DNA from: Candidatus Nanopelagicales bacterium
Lineage (GTDB): Bacteria; Actinomycetota; Actinomycetes; S36-B12
Assembly (NCBI GenBank): GCA_018402235.1
Contig: JAGYJJ010000004.1
Location: 579,256-643,255 of the forward strand
Length of the DNA: 64,000 nt
Direction: 5' to 3'
Part shown: piece by piece, positions 1 to 9,123 of the stretch
Position numbering within the stretch: position 1 is the stretch's first letter
How the letters are laid out: the number at the start of each line of letters is the position of its first letter
Notes under the pieces: model-generated
Database searches by the model: none
Told to the model about the DNA's origin: nothing
Seen by the model: only the letters and a program-made list of their open reading frames with translations
Translations under genes and position numbers: made by a program

Positions 1-2
1 TG

Positions 3-305
3 ATACTCGTGTCCGAGGGGCCACCTACCCGAGTCGGACACATGCTGGCCAACGAGCGCAAGAAGACCGCGCGCTGGCTTCCCGATATCCCGATCTATGA
101 GATCCAGGTGGGCGACGACGAAGGTCAGGTCACCTTGGGGCGCCTGCAAAAGACACTCTCGAAACTGCCCAGGAACCTGCGGGGCGCTGAAGTGACCGAG
201 GTACGCAGGCGACTCGAAGCTTTGGGCAACGTCCAGCAGAACATGCCCATCCCCAAGGGCCCGATGCCCACCAGCCCGCGCCAGGTACGCCGGCAACGCC
301 GGTAA
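3..305 (+). CDS. DUF4191 family protein, C-terminal part (truncated by window edge)
   Basis: The reading frame is open from the left edge, so the true start lies outside. About 100 residues are seen, including GHMLANERKKTARWLPDIP and a basic tail. This matches the C-terminus of the DUF4191 membrane-protein family of actinobacteria, which in Mycobacterium (Rv2219) lies next to an RDD protein and glnA1 exactly as here. The function of the family is unknown. The visible part is soluble; any membrane segments would lie upstream. The stop codon (303-305) is inside the first unit of a 12-bp tandem repeat. Family and synteny call is firm; function cannot be given. Confidence 0.8.
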   Translation: MLVSEGPPTRVGHMLANERKKTARWLPDIPIYEIQVGDDEGQVTLGRLQKTLSKLPRNLRGAEVTEVRRRLEALGNVQQNMPIPKGPMPTSPRQVRRQRR

Positions 306-357
306 ATACGCAGGTAAATACGCCGGTAAGCACGCTGGTAAGCACGCTGGTTAGCGT
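298..357. repeat. 12-bp tandem repeat, five units, over convergent stop codons
   Basis: Five units of the form gcYggtaaatac / gcYggtaagcac start at 298, 310, 322, 334 and 346. The DUF4191 stop TAA is in unit 1. Because 12 is a multiple of three, TAA recurs in the same frame in units 2, 3 and 4. Unit 5 supplies the stop of the convergent RDD gene on the other strand (351-353). Confidence 0.9.
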
Positions 358-728
358 GCTCGCACCACTACCGAACCCGCCACCCGGTCGTGCAGCCCCC
401 GGCCCTGGTCGTCGTACACCACAGCGGGAATCACGAGCAAAATCAGCGCGGTCCGTACGACCACCCGCCATAGGGGCAGCCGGCCTCCATCAATGGATAT
501 GACCCGTAAACCAGTGATCCGCTGCCCGAATGAGGCTCCTGTGAGCCATGTGAGAACGATCACTTCCCCAGTGAAGATCAGCAGCGTTGCAAGCATCGAC
601 TCATTTGTGCCATAGCCGAACTGGGGGAACACCAGCAACGCCACGAGCACGCTGGCGAACCAGTCGATCAGGAATGCCACGACCCGGCGGACGAACCATG
701 CCCGGTGTTCGGCAACGGGGTGGTCCAT
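351..728 (-). CDS. RDD family membrane protein
   Basis: About 125 residues with three likely membrane segments and the RDD pattern near the N-terminus (AWFVRRVVAFLIDWF, where R and D charges sit in the first helix), then GASFGQRITGLRVISIDG typical of the family. RDD proteins are small inner-membrane proteins; some act in ion exchange, most are uncharacterised. I chose the ATG at 728 because a TACGGT -10-like hexamer lies six bases upstream, as expected for a leaderless mRNA; an ATG at 752 would add eight residues. It is divergent from glnA and convergent with DUF4191, as in Mycobacterium (Rv2219A). Confidence 0.8.
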   Translation of the reverse strand: MDHPVAEHRAWFVRRVVAFLIDWFASVLVALLVFPQFGYGTNESMLATLLIFTGEVIVLTWLTGASFGQRITGLRVISIDGGRLPLWRVVVRTALILLVIPAVVYDDQGRGLHDRVAGSVVVRAR

Positions 729-882
729 GAAAACACCGTATTGGGCAAGCACCGTCTTGGCTGGTTAACACGAACGAAACAGTCGGGATACCACCCGGAC
801 ACGACCTCTTCCTATCTTCTTCCTATATCCAGCGGCACTGGGCCGCTGAGCGAGGCGATGCACGCAAGTGCAGGAGGTGGAA

Positions 883-2307
883 ATGTTCAGCAACGCTGAC
901 GAGGTCCTGAAATACATCAAGGACAACGGCGTGGAGTTCGTGGATGTTCGATTCGTAGATCTTCCCGGCGTCATGCAGCACTTCAATGTTCCGGCGGGGT
1001 CCTTTGGGCCAGAGGCCTTCGACGACGGCCTGATGTTCGACGGTTCGTCGATTCGCGGCTTCCAGTCGATCCACGAATCCGATATGAAATTGATCCCCGA
1101 TCCCGCCACCGCCTTCATCGACCCTTTCCGGTCCGCCAAGACCTTGGTCATGAACTTCTCGATTCTTGATCCCTTCACGAATGAGCCCTACAGCCGTGAC
1201 CCGCGCAACGTGGCGGCGAAGGCCGAGGCCTACCTAGCATCCACGGGTATCGCCGACACCGTCTTCTTCGGCCCCGAGGCGGAGTTCTACGTCTTCGACG
1301 ACGTTCGCTTCGAGACCAACCAGCACTCCGGCTACTACTTCATCGATTCGATCGAAGGCGCCTGGAACACCGGTCGAGTCGAAGAAGGTGGCAACCGCGG
1401 TTACAAAACCCGCTACAAGGGCGGCTATTTCCCCGTTCCCCCGGTCGATCACTACGCCGATCTGCGCGATCAGATGGTGTCCACGCTCATGCAGGTTGGC
1501 CTGCAGGTCGAGCGGTCCCACCACGAAGTGGGTACCGCCGGACAGGGCGAGATCAACTACAAGTTCAACAGCCTCCAGCACGCAGCCGACGAGGTAATGC
1601 TGTTCAAGTATGTGATTAAGAACGTGGCCTGGGATGCCGGCAAGACCGCGACCTTCATGCCCAAGCCACTCTTTGGCGATAACGGCTCAGGCATGCACTG
1701 CCATCAGTCATTGTGGAAGGGCGGCGACCCGCTGTTCTATGACGAGATGGGTTACGGCGGTCTGTCCGACCTCGCCCGCTGGTACATCGGTGGCCTGCTC
1801 AAGCACGCACCGTCGCTACTTGCGTTCACGAACCCGACCGTGAACAGTTACCACCGCCTGGTTCCTGGATACGAGGCACCCGTGAATCTCGTGTACTCCG
1901 CGCGCAACCGCTCGGCATGCATCCGCATCCCGGTCACGGGCAACTCCCCCAAGGCCAAGCGCATTGAGTTCCGCGTGCCCGATCCGTCGAGCAATCCCTA
2001 CCTCGCGTTCTCTGCGATGCTCATGGCCGGCATCGACGGCATCAAGAACAAGATCGAACCACTGGCGCCAGTCGACAAGGATCTGTACGAGTTGCCACCC
2101 GATGAACTGGCCAACATCCCTCAGGTCCCCGGATCCCTACCCGCAGTACTCGAAGCCCTCGAGGCCGACAACGAGTACCTGCAGGCTGGTGGAGTATTCC
2201 CCGCGGATCTGATCGAGACCTGGATCGACTACAAGCGGACCAACGAAGTGGATCCGATTCGCCTTCGTCCGCACCCGCACGAGTTCGAGCTTTACTACGA
2301 CATCTAG
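883..2307 (+). CDS. glnA: Glutamine synthetase type I (beta)
   Basis: Makes glutamine from glutamate, ammonia and ATP; cytoplasmic dodecamer and central enzyme of ammonium assimilation. 474 residues, the usual GSI-beta length. Visible motifs are the beta-Grasp region ([17 protein letters not shown]), the metal and ATP site ([22 protein letters not shown]) and NRSACIRIP. The adenylylation loop with its tyrosine is present ([10 protein letters not shown]), so the enzyme should be controlled by GlnE, encoded nearby. The ATG at 883 is chosen because AGGAGGTGG (872-880) lies just before it; a GTG at 868 would put this site inside the gene. A 32-bp tandem repeat starts at the last base of the stop codon and a strong terminator follows. 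Confidence 0.97.
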   Translation: MFSNADEVLKYIKDNGVEFVDVRFVDLPGVMQHFNVPAGSFGPEAFDDGLMFDGSSIRGFQSIHESDMKLIPDPATAFIDPFRSAKTLVMNFSILDPFTNEPYSRDPRNVAAKAEAYLASTGIADTVFFGPEAEFYVFDDVRFETNQHSGYYFIDSIEGAWNTGRVEEGGNRGYKTRYKGGYFPVPPVDHYADLRDQMVSTLMQVGLQVERSHHEVGTAGQGEINYKFNSLQHAADEVMLFKYVIKNVAWDAGKTATFMPKPLFGDNGSGMHCHQSLWKGGDPLFYDEMGYGGLSDLARWYIGGLLKHAPSLLAFTNPTVNSYHRLVPGYEAPVNLVYSARNRSACIRIPVTGNSPKAKRIEFRVPDPSSNPYLAFSAMLMAGIDGIKNKIEPLAPVDKDLYELPPDELANIPQVPGSLPAVLEALEADNEYLQAGGVFPADLIETWIDYKRTNEVDPIRLRPHPHEFELYYDI

Positions 2308-2420
2308 GACTCCCTCCGCGTCGAACTTGTTGCGCCTCGGACTCCCTCCGCGTCGAACTTGTTGCGCCTCGGACTCCCTCCGCGTCGAACTTGTTGCGCC
2401 TCGGACTCCCTCCGCGTCGA
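2307..2420. repeat. 32-bp tandem repeat, 3.6 units, starting at the glnA stop codon
   Basis: Three identical 32-bp units begin at 2307, 2339 and 2371 and a fourth, 18-base partial unit ends at 2420. Each starts ggactccctccgcgtcga and ends tgcgcctc. The first unit begins with the G of the glnA stop TAG. There is no spacer between units, so it is not CRISPR-like. It lies between the stop codon and the terminator, so it would be transcribed as part of the glnA 3' UTR. Confidence 0.95.
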
Positions 2421-2445
2421 TTCGCCTCGCGCGCATGGGATACAC

Positions 2446-2473
2446 AAAGGCCCCGGAGAAATCCGGGGCCTTT
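2446..2473 (+). terminator. Rho-independent terminator of glnA
   Basis: Perfect hairpin with 11-bp arms (aaaggccccgg / ccggggccttt) and a six-base loop, about 140 bases after the glnA stop. The symmetric A and T ends could let it work in both directions. Confidence 0.85.
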
Positions 2474-2498
2474 GTGCTCTGCGAGTACCGTCAACACC

Positions 2499-2960
2499 AT
2501 GAATCGACGAACCGTTGGTTGGCTCCTGGTAGCAGCACAGGTCGCGGTGTACGTCGTTCTAGCGGTGCTTCCGTGGCGAACTCCCAGCGTCCTTTCGATA
2601 GTGCTCGCGCTCCCTTTCGCCTTGATCGGCGGGTGGCTGGGCGTGACCTCTTTCGGCACCCTCGGCAGCGCTCTCACACCCACACCCGTGCCGATTGCCG
2701 GCGCAGGCCTGCGGACCGGCGGCCCGTACGCCTGGGTGCGTCATCCCATCTACACCGCGGTACTAAGCCTGACTTTGGCCGCGTTGATCATGGCGGGCAC
2801 CTGGTGGAGTTGGGCGTGGGGCGTCGTCATTCTTGTGTTCTTTTGGAGTAAGTCGCGCTGGGAAGACCGACTTCTCGCCCTGGAGTACGGCACCGAGTGG
2901 GATGAATGGGCTCGGCGAACAGGAGCACTCATTCCTCGCCGTAGAAGATCCGCTCCATAA
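2499..2960 (+). CDS. Isoprenylcysteine carboxylmethyltransferase family membrane protein
   Basis: 153 residues with four likely membrane segments. The C-terminal half has the family signature GGPYAWVRHPIYTAVL followed by EDRLLALEYGTEWDEWARR, which forms the S-adenosylmethionine pocket in ICMT/PEMT-like enzymes. Bacterial members methylate lipids or small molecules; the substrate here is unknown. The ATG at 2499 follows a TACCGT box by about seven bases, suggesting a leaderless transcript; longer in-frame starts would run through the glnA terminator. Its 3' end overlaps the 3' end of glnE on the other strand by about 30 bases. Confidence 0.75.
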   Translation: MNRRTVGWLLVAAQVAVYVVLAVLPWRTPSVLSIVLALPFALIGGWLGVTSFGTLGSALTPTPVPIAGAGLRTGGPYAWVRHPIYTAVLSLTLAALIMAGTWWSWAWGVVILVFFWSKSRWEDRLLALEYGTEWDEWARRTGALIPRRRRSAP

Positions 2961-5916
2961 CCGCGCGCGCTCGGCGAGTGATTCGTAGGTACTCATCGAG
3001 TAGTTCGGTGGGCGCACTCCCGGCCGAAGCACTCCCGCCAGTGCGGAAAGTTCAGCTACGTCAGAAGGCAGCGAGTCGCTCGCGCGTCCTCGCACCAGCA
3101 TCAAGGCGTCGCGCACCGACGTTGCCAACATCCACGAGGTCCGCAAGGTCTGCGCATCTTGCTCGGTCATGAGTTCCATCGCAACACACGCTTCAAGTGC
3201 CTCTAGCGTGTTGGTGGTTCGAAGAGCAGGGTGATCGGCCGCGTGTTCCATCTGCAAAAGCTGCACGGTCCATTCGACGTCCGACAGCCCGCCACGCCCC
3301 AACTTGGTGTGCAGGGTTGGATCAGCCCCCCGCGGCAATCTCTCGGCTTCCATCCGCGCCTTCAAACGTCGGGCCTCCCGCAATGCACTCGCGTCGAGCC
3401 CACCGGCTGGGTAGCGCAAAGGATCGATCAACTCAACGAATCGCATACCAAGTTCAGGAGACCCCGCGACCGGGGACGCGCGCAGTAGGGCCTGCGCTTC
3501 CCACGGTGATGACCAGCGGTCGTAATAGCCCCGATACGAAGCTAAGGACCGAACGAGGGGGCCGGCTTTGCCTTCCGGGCGAAGATCTGCGTCCAAGTCC
3601 ACCGGGGGGTCGGACGAAGGCGACATCAACAGCCTTCGCAACTCCTCCGCGATAGCCATCGCCTGCCTGCCCCGCAGCGGTGTCGTCGGCCCCCGGTTTC
3701 GGATCGTGAACGAACATGACATCAAGATCGCTCGCGAAACCCAATTCCCGGCCACCAAAGCGCCCCATCGCCACAACGGACAACTCGGTCAGTTCGGCAT
3801 TTTCCGCCACCACGGTGCGGCGCGCCGCCAACAACGCGGCCTGGACCGTCGCCACCGCGACGTTCGATAGTGCCGGTCCCACCTCACCAACACTGATCAC
3901 ACCCAGCAGATCGGCCACCGCGATGCGGAACAATTCGCGGCGGCGCAACCCCCGCACGGCAGCAACAGCAGCTACCGCATCATCCTGGCGCTGAACAAGT
4001 GCCAGCGCTTCGCTCTCGAGTGCCTCAAGGGTGCGTGGGCGCAGTTCATCATCGTCGGCGAGCATGCGCACTGACTCCGGCGCACGAAGCAGCAGATCGG
4101 TCGCATAACGGCTCGCCGACATCACGAAGGCCAAGCGCTCGGCTGCCAGCGATTCATCGCGCAATAAGCGCAAGTACCACGGCGTGGCTCCCAGCGCATC
4201 GCTCACCTGACGGAAGCCCAGGAGCCCAGCATCCGGATCCGGCCCATCGGCAAACCAGCCGAGCATCACCGGCAGGAGTGTGCGCTGAATTGCCGCCCGA
4301 CGGGACACTCCGCTGGTGAGCGCCTGCAGGTGTCGAATAGCGCCGGAGGGGTCGGCGTAGCCCAGCGCCTGCAAACGTTCTTCCGCAGCCTGCAAAGACA
4401 AGCGGGCCTCACCCGCTTCTAACCGAGCCACAGACTGCAGAAGCGGCCGGTAGAAGAGCTTTTCGTGAAGCCGACGCACCTGACGCTGATGTGCTTTCCA
4501 CTGATCAACAAGTTCGCGCACCGGATCTGCGCGAAGCCCGATCGATCGGGCGAGCACGCGCAACTCAGCATCATCGTCGGGCAAGGTGTGCGTGCGTCGT
4601 AGACGCCTGAGTTGGAGACGATGCTCCAACGTGCGCAGGAATCGGTACGCATCAGCAAGAGCCGACGCGTCCGCTCGGCCCACATAGCCCCATGTAGCAA
4701 GTGCCTCGAGCGCAACCAAAGTGGTGGAACTTCTCAGCATCACGTCACTTCGACCATGCACGAGTTGAAGAAGTTGAACCGAGAACTCGACATCGCGCAG
4801 GCCACCGGGCCCCAGTTTCAACTCGCGCTCAGCCACATCTTTTGAGAGGTTGTCCTCGACACGTTTGCGCATGGCTTGGACATCGGGGACGAAGTCTGGG
4901 CGATCGGCCGCCGACCAAACAAACTGCGATATCTCATCCACGTAACGGCTGCCCAGTGCACCATCGCCGGCCGAGTATCGGGCCTTCACGAGCGCCTGGA
5001 ACTCCCAGGTGCTTGCCCACCGTTGGTAGTAACCAACGTGTGAGGGAAGGGTTCGAACGAGTGCTCCTTGTTTGCCTTCGGGACGCAGCGCCGCATCAAC
5101 CTCCCAGATCGACCCTTCCTGGGTGGTTGCAGAACAAGCACGCATGAGAGAGATTGCAAGCGACGTTGCGGCTCGAAGGGCATCCGACTCATCGACACCC
5201 TCAACCGCCTCAGCAACGAATATCACGTCCACGTCGCTGATGTAGTTCAGCTCCCGCCCGCCGCACTTGCCCATTCCGATAACCGCTAAGCGGCAGGTGA
5301 AAGCTGCTTCACCAACGTCCGCCCGAGCGATCGCCAATGCTGCTTCGAGCGTTGCGTCAGCCAAATCGCTCAGCCAGGCAGCCACTACCTCCATGCCGGC
5401 CAATCCAGACAGATCACGTGCAGCAATGCCCAGTAGCCAGCGCCGGTACCCAAGCCGAAGATCATCCAGCGCCTGGTCCGCTGTGGCCACGGGTTCGGGG
5501 GACTCGGGTATCGCCCCCACCGCACGTAGCAGGTGGGAACGGGCATCCTTCGCCGACGGAGCCTGCGCTAACGCCTCGGTGTCGGCGAGTACCTCGAGAG
5601 CATCAGTATCACGAATCAGGAAGTCGCCCAATGCTTCCGAGGCCCCCAGGACATCCACCACGCGCCCCAGAAATGCCTCATTGGCGGCTAACGTCGCGCA
5701 TGCATTGCTGTCACAAGCCTCGACCAAGCGCACGAACTGCCTCAGCGCAAGATCAGGATCGGCACTCCCCCCCAATTGCTCGGCTATCTCTACTAAGCGT
5801 TCCTCAGTAAACGCAGGAACGGACACAAGAGCCGCCAGACTCCGCTGCGCACGCTCAGGATCAACGAAGCCATGGCGAGCCAGCACTCCCAGGGGAGTCA
5901 CATGCCGATCATTCAC
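2929..5916 (-). CDS. glnE: Glutamine synthetase adenylyltransferase/deadenylyltransferase, two frameshifts
   Basis: Adds and removes AMP on the GlnA tyrosine. The N-terminal nucleotidyltransferase half (GKCGGRELNYISDVDVIFV, DAALRPEGKQGALVRTL) is intact. The second half begins (GRFGGRELGFASDLDVMFVHD) but the frame breaks near 3661-3671, where GCCT is duplicated; removing four bases gives GQAMAIAEELRRLL and restores DLDADLRPEGKAGPLVRSL. A second break at about 3008-3028 (one base missing or two extra) is needed to reach the family C-terminus TRRARAVMERIFYGEE and the stop at 2929-2931. Read across both, the protein is about 994 residues, normal for GlnE. As written, the product is cut within the second catalytic domain. 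Start is a GTG at 5916, about 50 bases after glnA2. Confidence 0.85.
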
Positions 5917-5968
5917 AAGGCCCGACTCTAGGCGGGAAGTGGTCGAGAAAGAGGCCTGTCGTGCACCA

Positions 5969-7306
5969 TCACATCATCGGCAGGTAGCGATCCAGTTCCC
6001 ATGCAGTCACTTGACGCCGGTAGTCATCCCACTCCGCCCGCTTATTGCGCAAGAAAAAGTCGTAGACATGCTCACCCAAGGTTTCGGCGATCAGTTCAGA
6101 CTTCTCCATGGCAGCAATCGCCTGGTTGAGTGAACCGGGGAGCGGATCCATACCCAATGCTCGCCGCTCCGCACCCGTCAGACCCCAAACGTCGTCTTCT
6201 GAGCCCGGCGGCAGTTCGTATCCTTCCTCAATTCCCTTGAGCCCCGCAGCCAAGAGAACCGAGAACGCCAGGTAGGGATTGACTCCACTATCCATGGCCC
6301 GGTATTCGATCCGAGTGCTATTTCCCTTCGTGGGCTTGTACATGGGAACGCGAATGAGCGCGGACCGGTTGTTGTGGCCCCAACAAATCCACGCCGGAGC
6401 CTCACCGCCCCCGGCAAGTCGCTTATAGGAGTTCACCCACTGGTTCGTGACTGCTGTTATTTCCGGGGCATGGACGAGTAGCCCGGCGATGAATGAGCGA
6501 GCGACCTTGGAGAGTTGATACGGGGACCCGGCTTCGTAGAATGCATTTCGATCACCTTCGAATAAGGACAGATGCGTATGCATCCCGCTTCCAGGATGGT
6601 CACGGAACGGCTTGGGCATGAAGGTGGCGTATAGCCCCTGCTCCATCGCAACTTCTTGGACGACGAGCCGGAAGGTCATCAGGTTATCTGCGGTGGTGAG
6701 CGCATCCGCATAGCGCAGATCAATCTCCTGTTGACCTGGTCCGCCTTCGTGGTGGCTGTATTCGACGGAGATTCCCATAGCCTCCAGCGTGGTGATCGCT
6801 TGGCGCCGGAAGTCGTGGGCCAAACCGTGCGGCGCGTTATCGAAGTACCCGTACCGATCGATAGGCACCGGCTGCTCTCCGGGCTCCGGTCGGTTCTTGA
6901 ACAGGTAGAACTCCACTTCGGGATGGGTGTAGAAACTAAAGCCAAGGTCGGCGGCGCGCGTCAGCGTGCGCTTCAACACATGCCGGGGATCTGCGTAGGA
7001 CGGTGATCCGTCGGGCATCAAAATGTCACAAAACAATCGGGCTACACCGGGGCCTTCGTCGCGCCAGGGGAGGATGGCGAAGGTACTGGGATCGGGCTTT
7101 GCCAGCATGTCCGATTCATGAACGCGCGCAAAGCCCTCGATGGCCGAGCCATCGAAACCGATACCTTCGTCGAAGGCTCCCTCGAGTTCGGCTGGGGCAA
7201 TCGAAACGGACTTCAAAGTGCCGAGGACGTCGGTAAACCACAATCGAACGAAACGAATGTCTCGTTCCTCGATCGTGCGAAGGACGAATTCTGCCTGCTT
7301 ATCCAC
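5969..7306 (-). CDS. glnA2: Glutamine synthetase type I, GlnA2-type (no adenylylation tyrosine)
   Basis: 445 residues, as for mycobacterial GlnA2. The GS motifs are present: FDGSAIEGF, HPEVEFYLF, GSGMHTHLSLF, NNRSALIRVP and the C-terminal EYRAMDSGVNPYLAFS. In the loop that carries the adenylylated tyrosine in GlnA, this protein reads SEDDVWGLTGAERRAL with no tyrosine, as in the alpha-like GSI group, so GlnE should not regulate it. In actinobacteria GlnA2-type enzymes have weak synthetase activity and several paralogues work on polyamines, so the substrate should be treated as open. Transcribed in the same direction as glnE, with 52 bases between them. Confidence 0.9.
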   Translation of the reverse strand: MDKQAEFVLRTIEERDIRFVRLWFTDVLGTLKSVSIAPAELEGAFDEGIGFDGSAIEGFARVHESDMLAKPDPSTFAILPWRDEGPGVARLFCDILMPDGSPSYADPRHVLKRTLTRAADLGFSFYTHPEVEFYLFKNRPEPGEQPVPIDRYGYFDNAPHGLAHDFRRQAITTLEAMGISVEYSHHEGGPGQQEIDLRYADALTTADNLMTFRLVVQEVAMEQGLYATFMPKPFRDHPGSGMHTHLSLFEGDRNAFYEAGSPYQLSKVARSFIAGLLVHAPEITAVTNQWVNSYKRLAGGGEAPAWICWGHNNRSALIRVPMYKPTKGNSTRIEYRAMDSGVNPYLAFSVLLAAGLKGIEEGYELPPGSEDDVWGLTGAERRALGMDPLPGSLNQAIAAMEKSELIAETLGEHVYDFFLRNKRAEWDDYRRQVTAWELDRYLPMM

Positions 7307-7389
7307 GCACCCATACTGTCCTGGATCGTGTTACAAGCGCGTTAACCCAGGCCACTTCGACGCCGGATACTTGTCGATACCCTCACCTG

Positions 7390-9123
7390 GTGCCCTTACT
7401 GCGTGTTGGCCTGGCCCAGACCAATCCGACGGTTGGGGACCTTGAGGCAAACGCGACGGGCATAAGGCAGGCCGTTCACCAAGCACGCCATTTCGGCGCC
7501 CAACTCGTAGTTTTTGCGGAAATGGCCCTCACGGGATATCCCGTCGAGGACCTGAGCCTGCGCCCGTCCTTCCAACGGGCCTCCCGTGCCGCCATGACCA
7601 ACCTGGCTCGCGACCTGAAGGACGAAGGCGCAGGGGATGTCGTCTGTTTGATCGGCTCCCTCGATCACAGCGATGAAGCCGGCTCGACTCTAGGCCGGCC
7701 ACGCGGTGGGCCTGTAAACGCTGCCGCCTTGGTCCACGATGGTCGCATTCTTGCCAGGTACGACAAACACTTCCTGCCCAATTACGGTGTATTTGATGAA
7801 GCTCGGTACTTCGTTCCGGGCAGCGAGGCTTTGATTTTCGATATCAACGGAATGCGCGTCGGAGTGGCCATCTGCGAAGACCTCTGGCGCGATGGTGGTC
7901 CAGTTCAGTGGGCACGTGATGCTCAGGCGGCAATGATCGCTGTCTTGAATGCCTCTCCTTACGAACGGATGAAGGATGATCTGAGACTGCAACTGTGCAT
8001 GGACAAAGCACTTGCCAGTGGTGCCGCGATCGCCTACGTGAATATGACCGGGGGTCAAGATGAACTCGTCTTCGACGGCGATTCACTGGTCGTCGACGCG
8101 TCCGGGCGCCTGCTGGAACGCGCATGTCAATTTGGGACCCAGGTCGTTACGGTCGATGTCGAACTTCCTACAGCGCCGACAACTAATGCGCCCGACATTC
8201 AGATTTCAACCAAAGCACCCGCGGATTCACCGCCTGTCCCTGTCACGCATCTACTTACTCCACGCCTCGATGACAACGACGAGGTGTACGCAGCCCTTCG
8301 AATGGGGTTGGCGGATTACGTCGATAAGAACGGATTCGACAGTGTCCTCCTTGGACTCAGTGGCGGCATCGACTCGGCCTTCGTTGCTGCCCTCGCGGTC
8401 GACGCCTTGGGCGCTGAGCGCGTCTTTGGCATTTCCATGCCCAGCCGCTATTCCTCACCCCACTCGATTGAAGACGCACACGACCTAGCGCAGCGCACGG
8501 GACTGTCCATTCGTGATATTCCCATCGAGCCCATGTTCGACGCTTTCCAATCGAGTCTTGAGCTGTCGGGGCTCGCCGAGGAGAACCTGCAATCGCGTAT
8601 TCGAGGCATGATTCTGATGAGCTTGTCCAACGCGGAAGGTCACCTCGTACTGGCAACAGGGAACAAGAGCGAACTGTCAGTTGGCTACTCGACGATCTAC
8701 GGCGATGCCGTCGGAGGGTTCGCGCCAATCAAGGACGTGCCGAAAACCTTGGTATGGGAACTGGCACGGTGGCGTAATGAGCAGTCGACAAATCGAGGGG
8801 CAACTCCCCCTATTCCCCTCCGATCGATTACCAAGGAGCCTTCTGCCGAATTGCGTCCCGATCAGTGGGATACGGATTCCCTTCCCAACTACGAGCACCT
8901 CGATGCCCTACTGGAGGCGTACGTGGATGAGGACACCGGTGCTCAGGAACTTGTCGATCTAGGCTTTGATGCAACGCTCGTGGACAAAATCCTGCACCTG
9001 ACCGACGCAGCGGAGTACAAGCGACGTCAATACCCACCGGGCACGAAGATCGGCGCTCGGGCATTTGGGCGCGATAGGCGCCAGCCGATTACCAACCGCT
9101 GGCGCGAGCGCACGAGCGACTAA
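7390..9123 (+). CDS. nadE: Glutamine-dependent NAD+ synthetase
   Basis: Last step of NAD biosynthesis: amidates deamido-NAD using glutamine and ATP. The N-terminal half is a nitrilase-type glutaminase with the Glu-Lys-Cys triad in FAEMALTGYP, YDKHFLPNYGVFDE and VAICEDLW. The C-terminal half is the synthetase with the PP-loop LGLSGGIDSAF and TGNKSELSVGYSTIYGD. 577 residues, within the range for the two-domain enzyme. The GTG at 7390 has a TACCCT box about seven bases upstream, so a leaderless mRNA is likely. Its stop overlaps the stop of the convergent MFS gene (shared ctaa). Confidence 0.93.
   Translation: MPLLRVGLAQTNPTVGDLEANATGIRQAVHQARHFGAQLVVFAEMALTGYPVEDLSLRPSFQRASRAAMTNLARDLKDEGAGDVVCLIGSLDHSDEAGSTLGRPRGGPVNAAALVHDGRILARYDKHFLPNYGVFDEARYFVPGSEALIFDINGMRVGVAICEDLWRDGGPVQWARDAQAAMIAVLNASPYERMKDDLRLQLCMDKALASGAAIAYVNMTGGQDELVFDGDSLVVDASGRLLERACQFGTQVVTVDVELPTAPTTNAPDIQISTKAPADSPPVPVTHLLTPRLDDNDEVYAALRMGLADYVDKNGFDSVLLGLSGGIDSAFVAALAVDALGAERVFGISMPSRYSSPHSIEDAHDLAQRTGLSIRDIPIEPMFDAFQSSLELSGLAEENLQSRIRGMILMSLSNAEGHLVLATGNKSELSVGYSTIYGDAVGGFAPIKDVPKTLVWELARWRNEQSTNRGATPPIPLRSITKEPSAELRPDQWDTDSLPNYEHLDALLEAYVDEDTGAQELVDLGFDATLVDKILHLTDAAEYKRRQYPPGTKIGARAFGRDRRQPITNRWRERTSD

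Noticed and set aside
2307-2420. 32-bp direct repeats after glnA as a CRISPR array
   Set aside because: Units are head-to-tail with no spacers, and no cas genes are present.
5969-7306. glnA2 as a second adenylylation-controlled synthetase
   Set aside because: The loop that holds the target tyrosine has none (SEDDVWGLTG).
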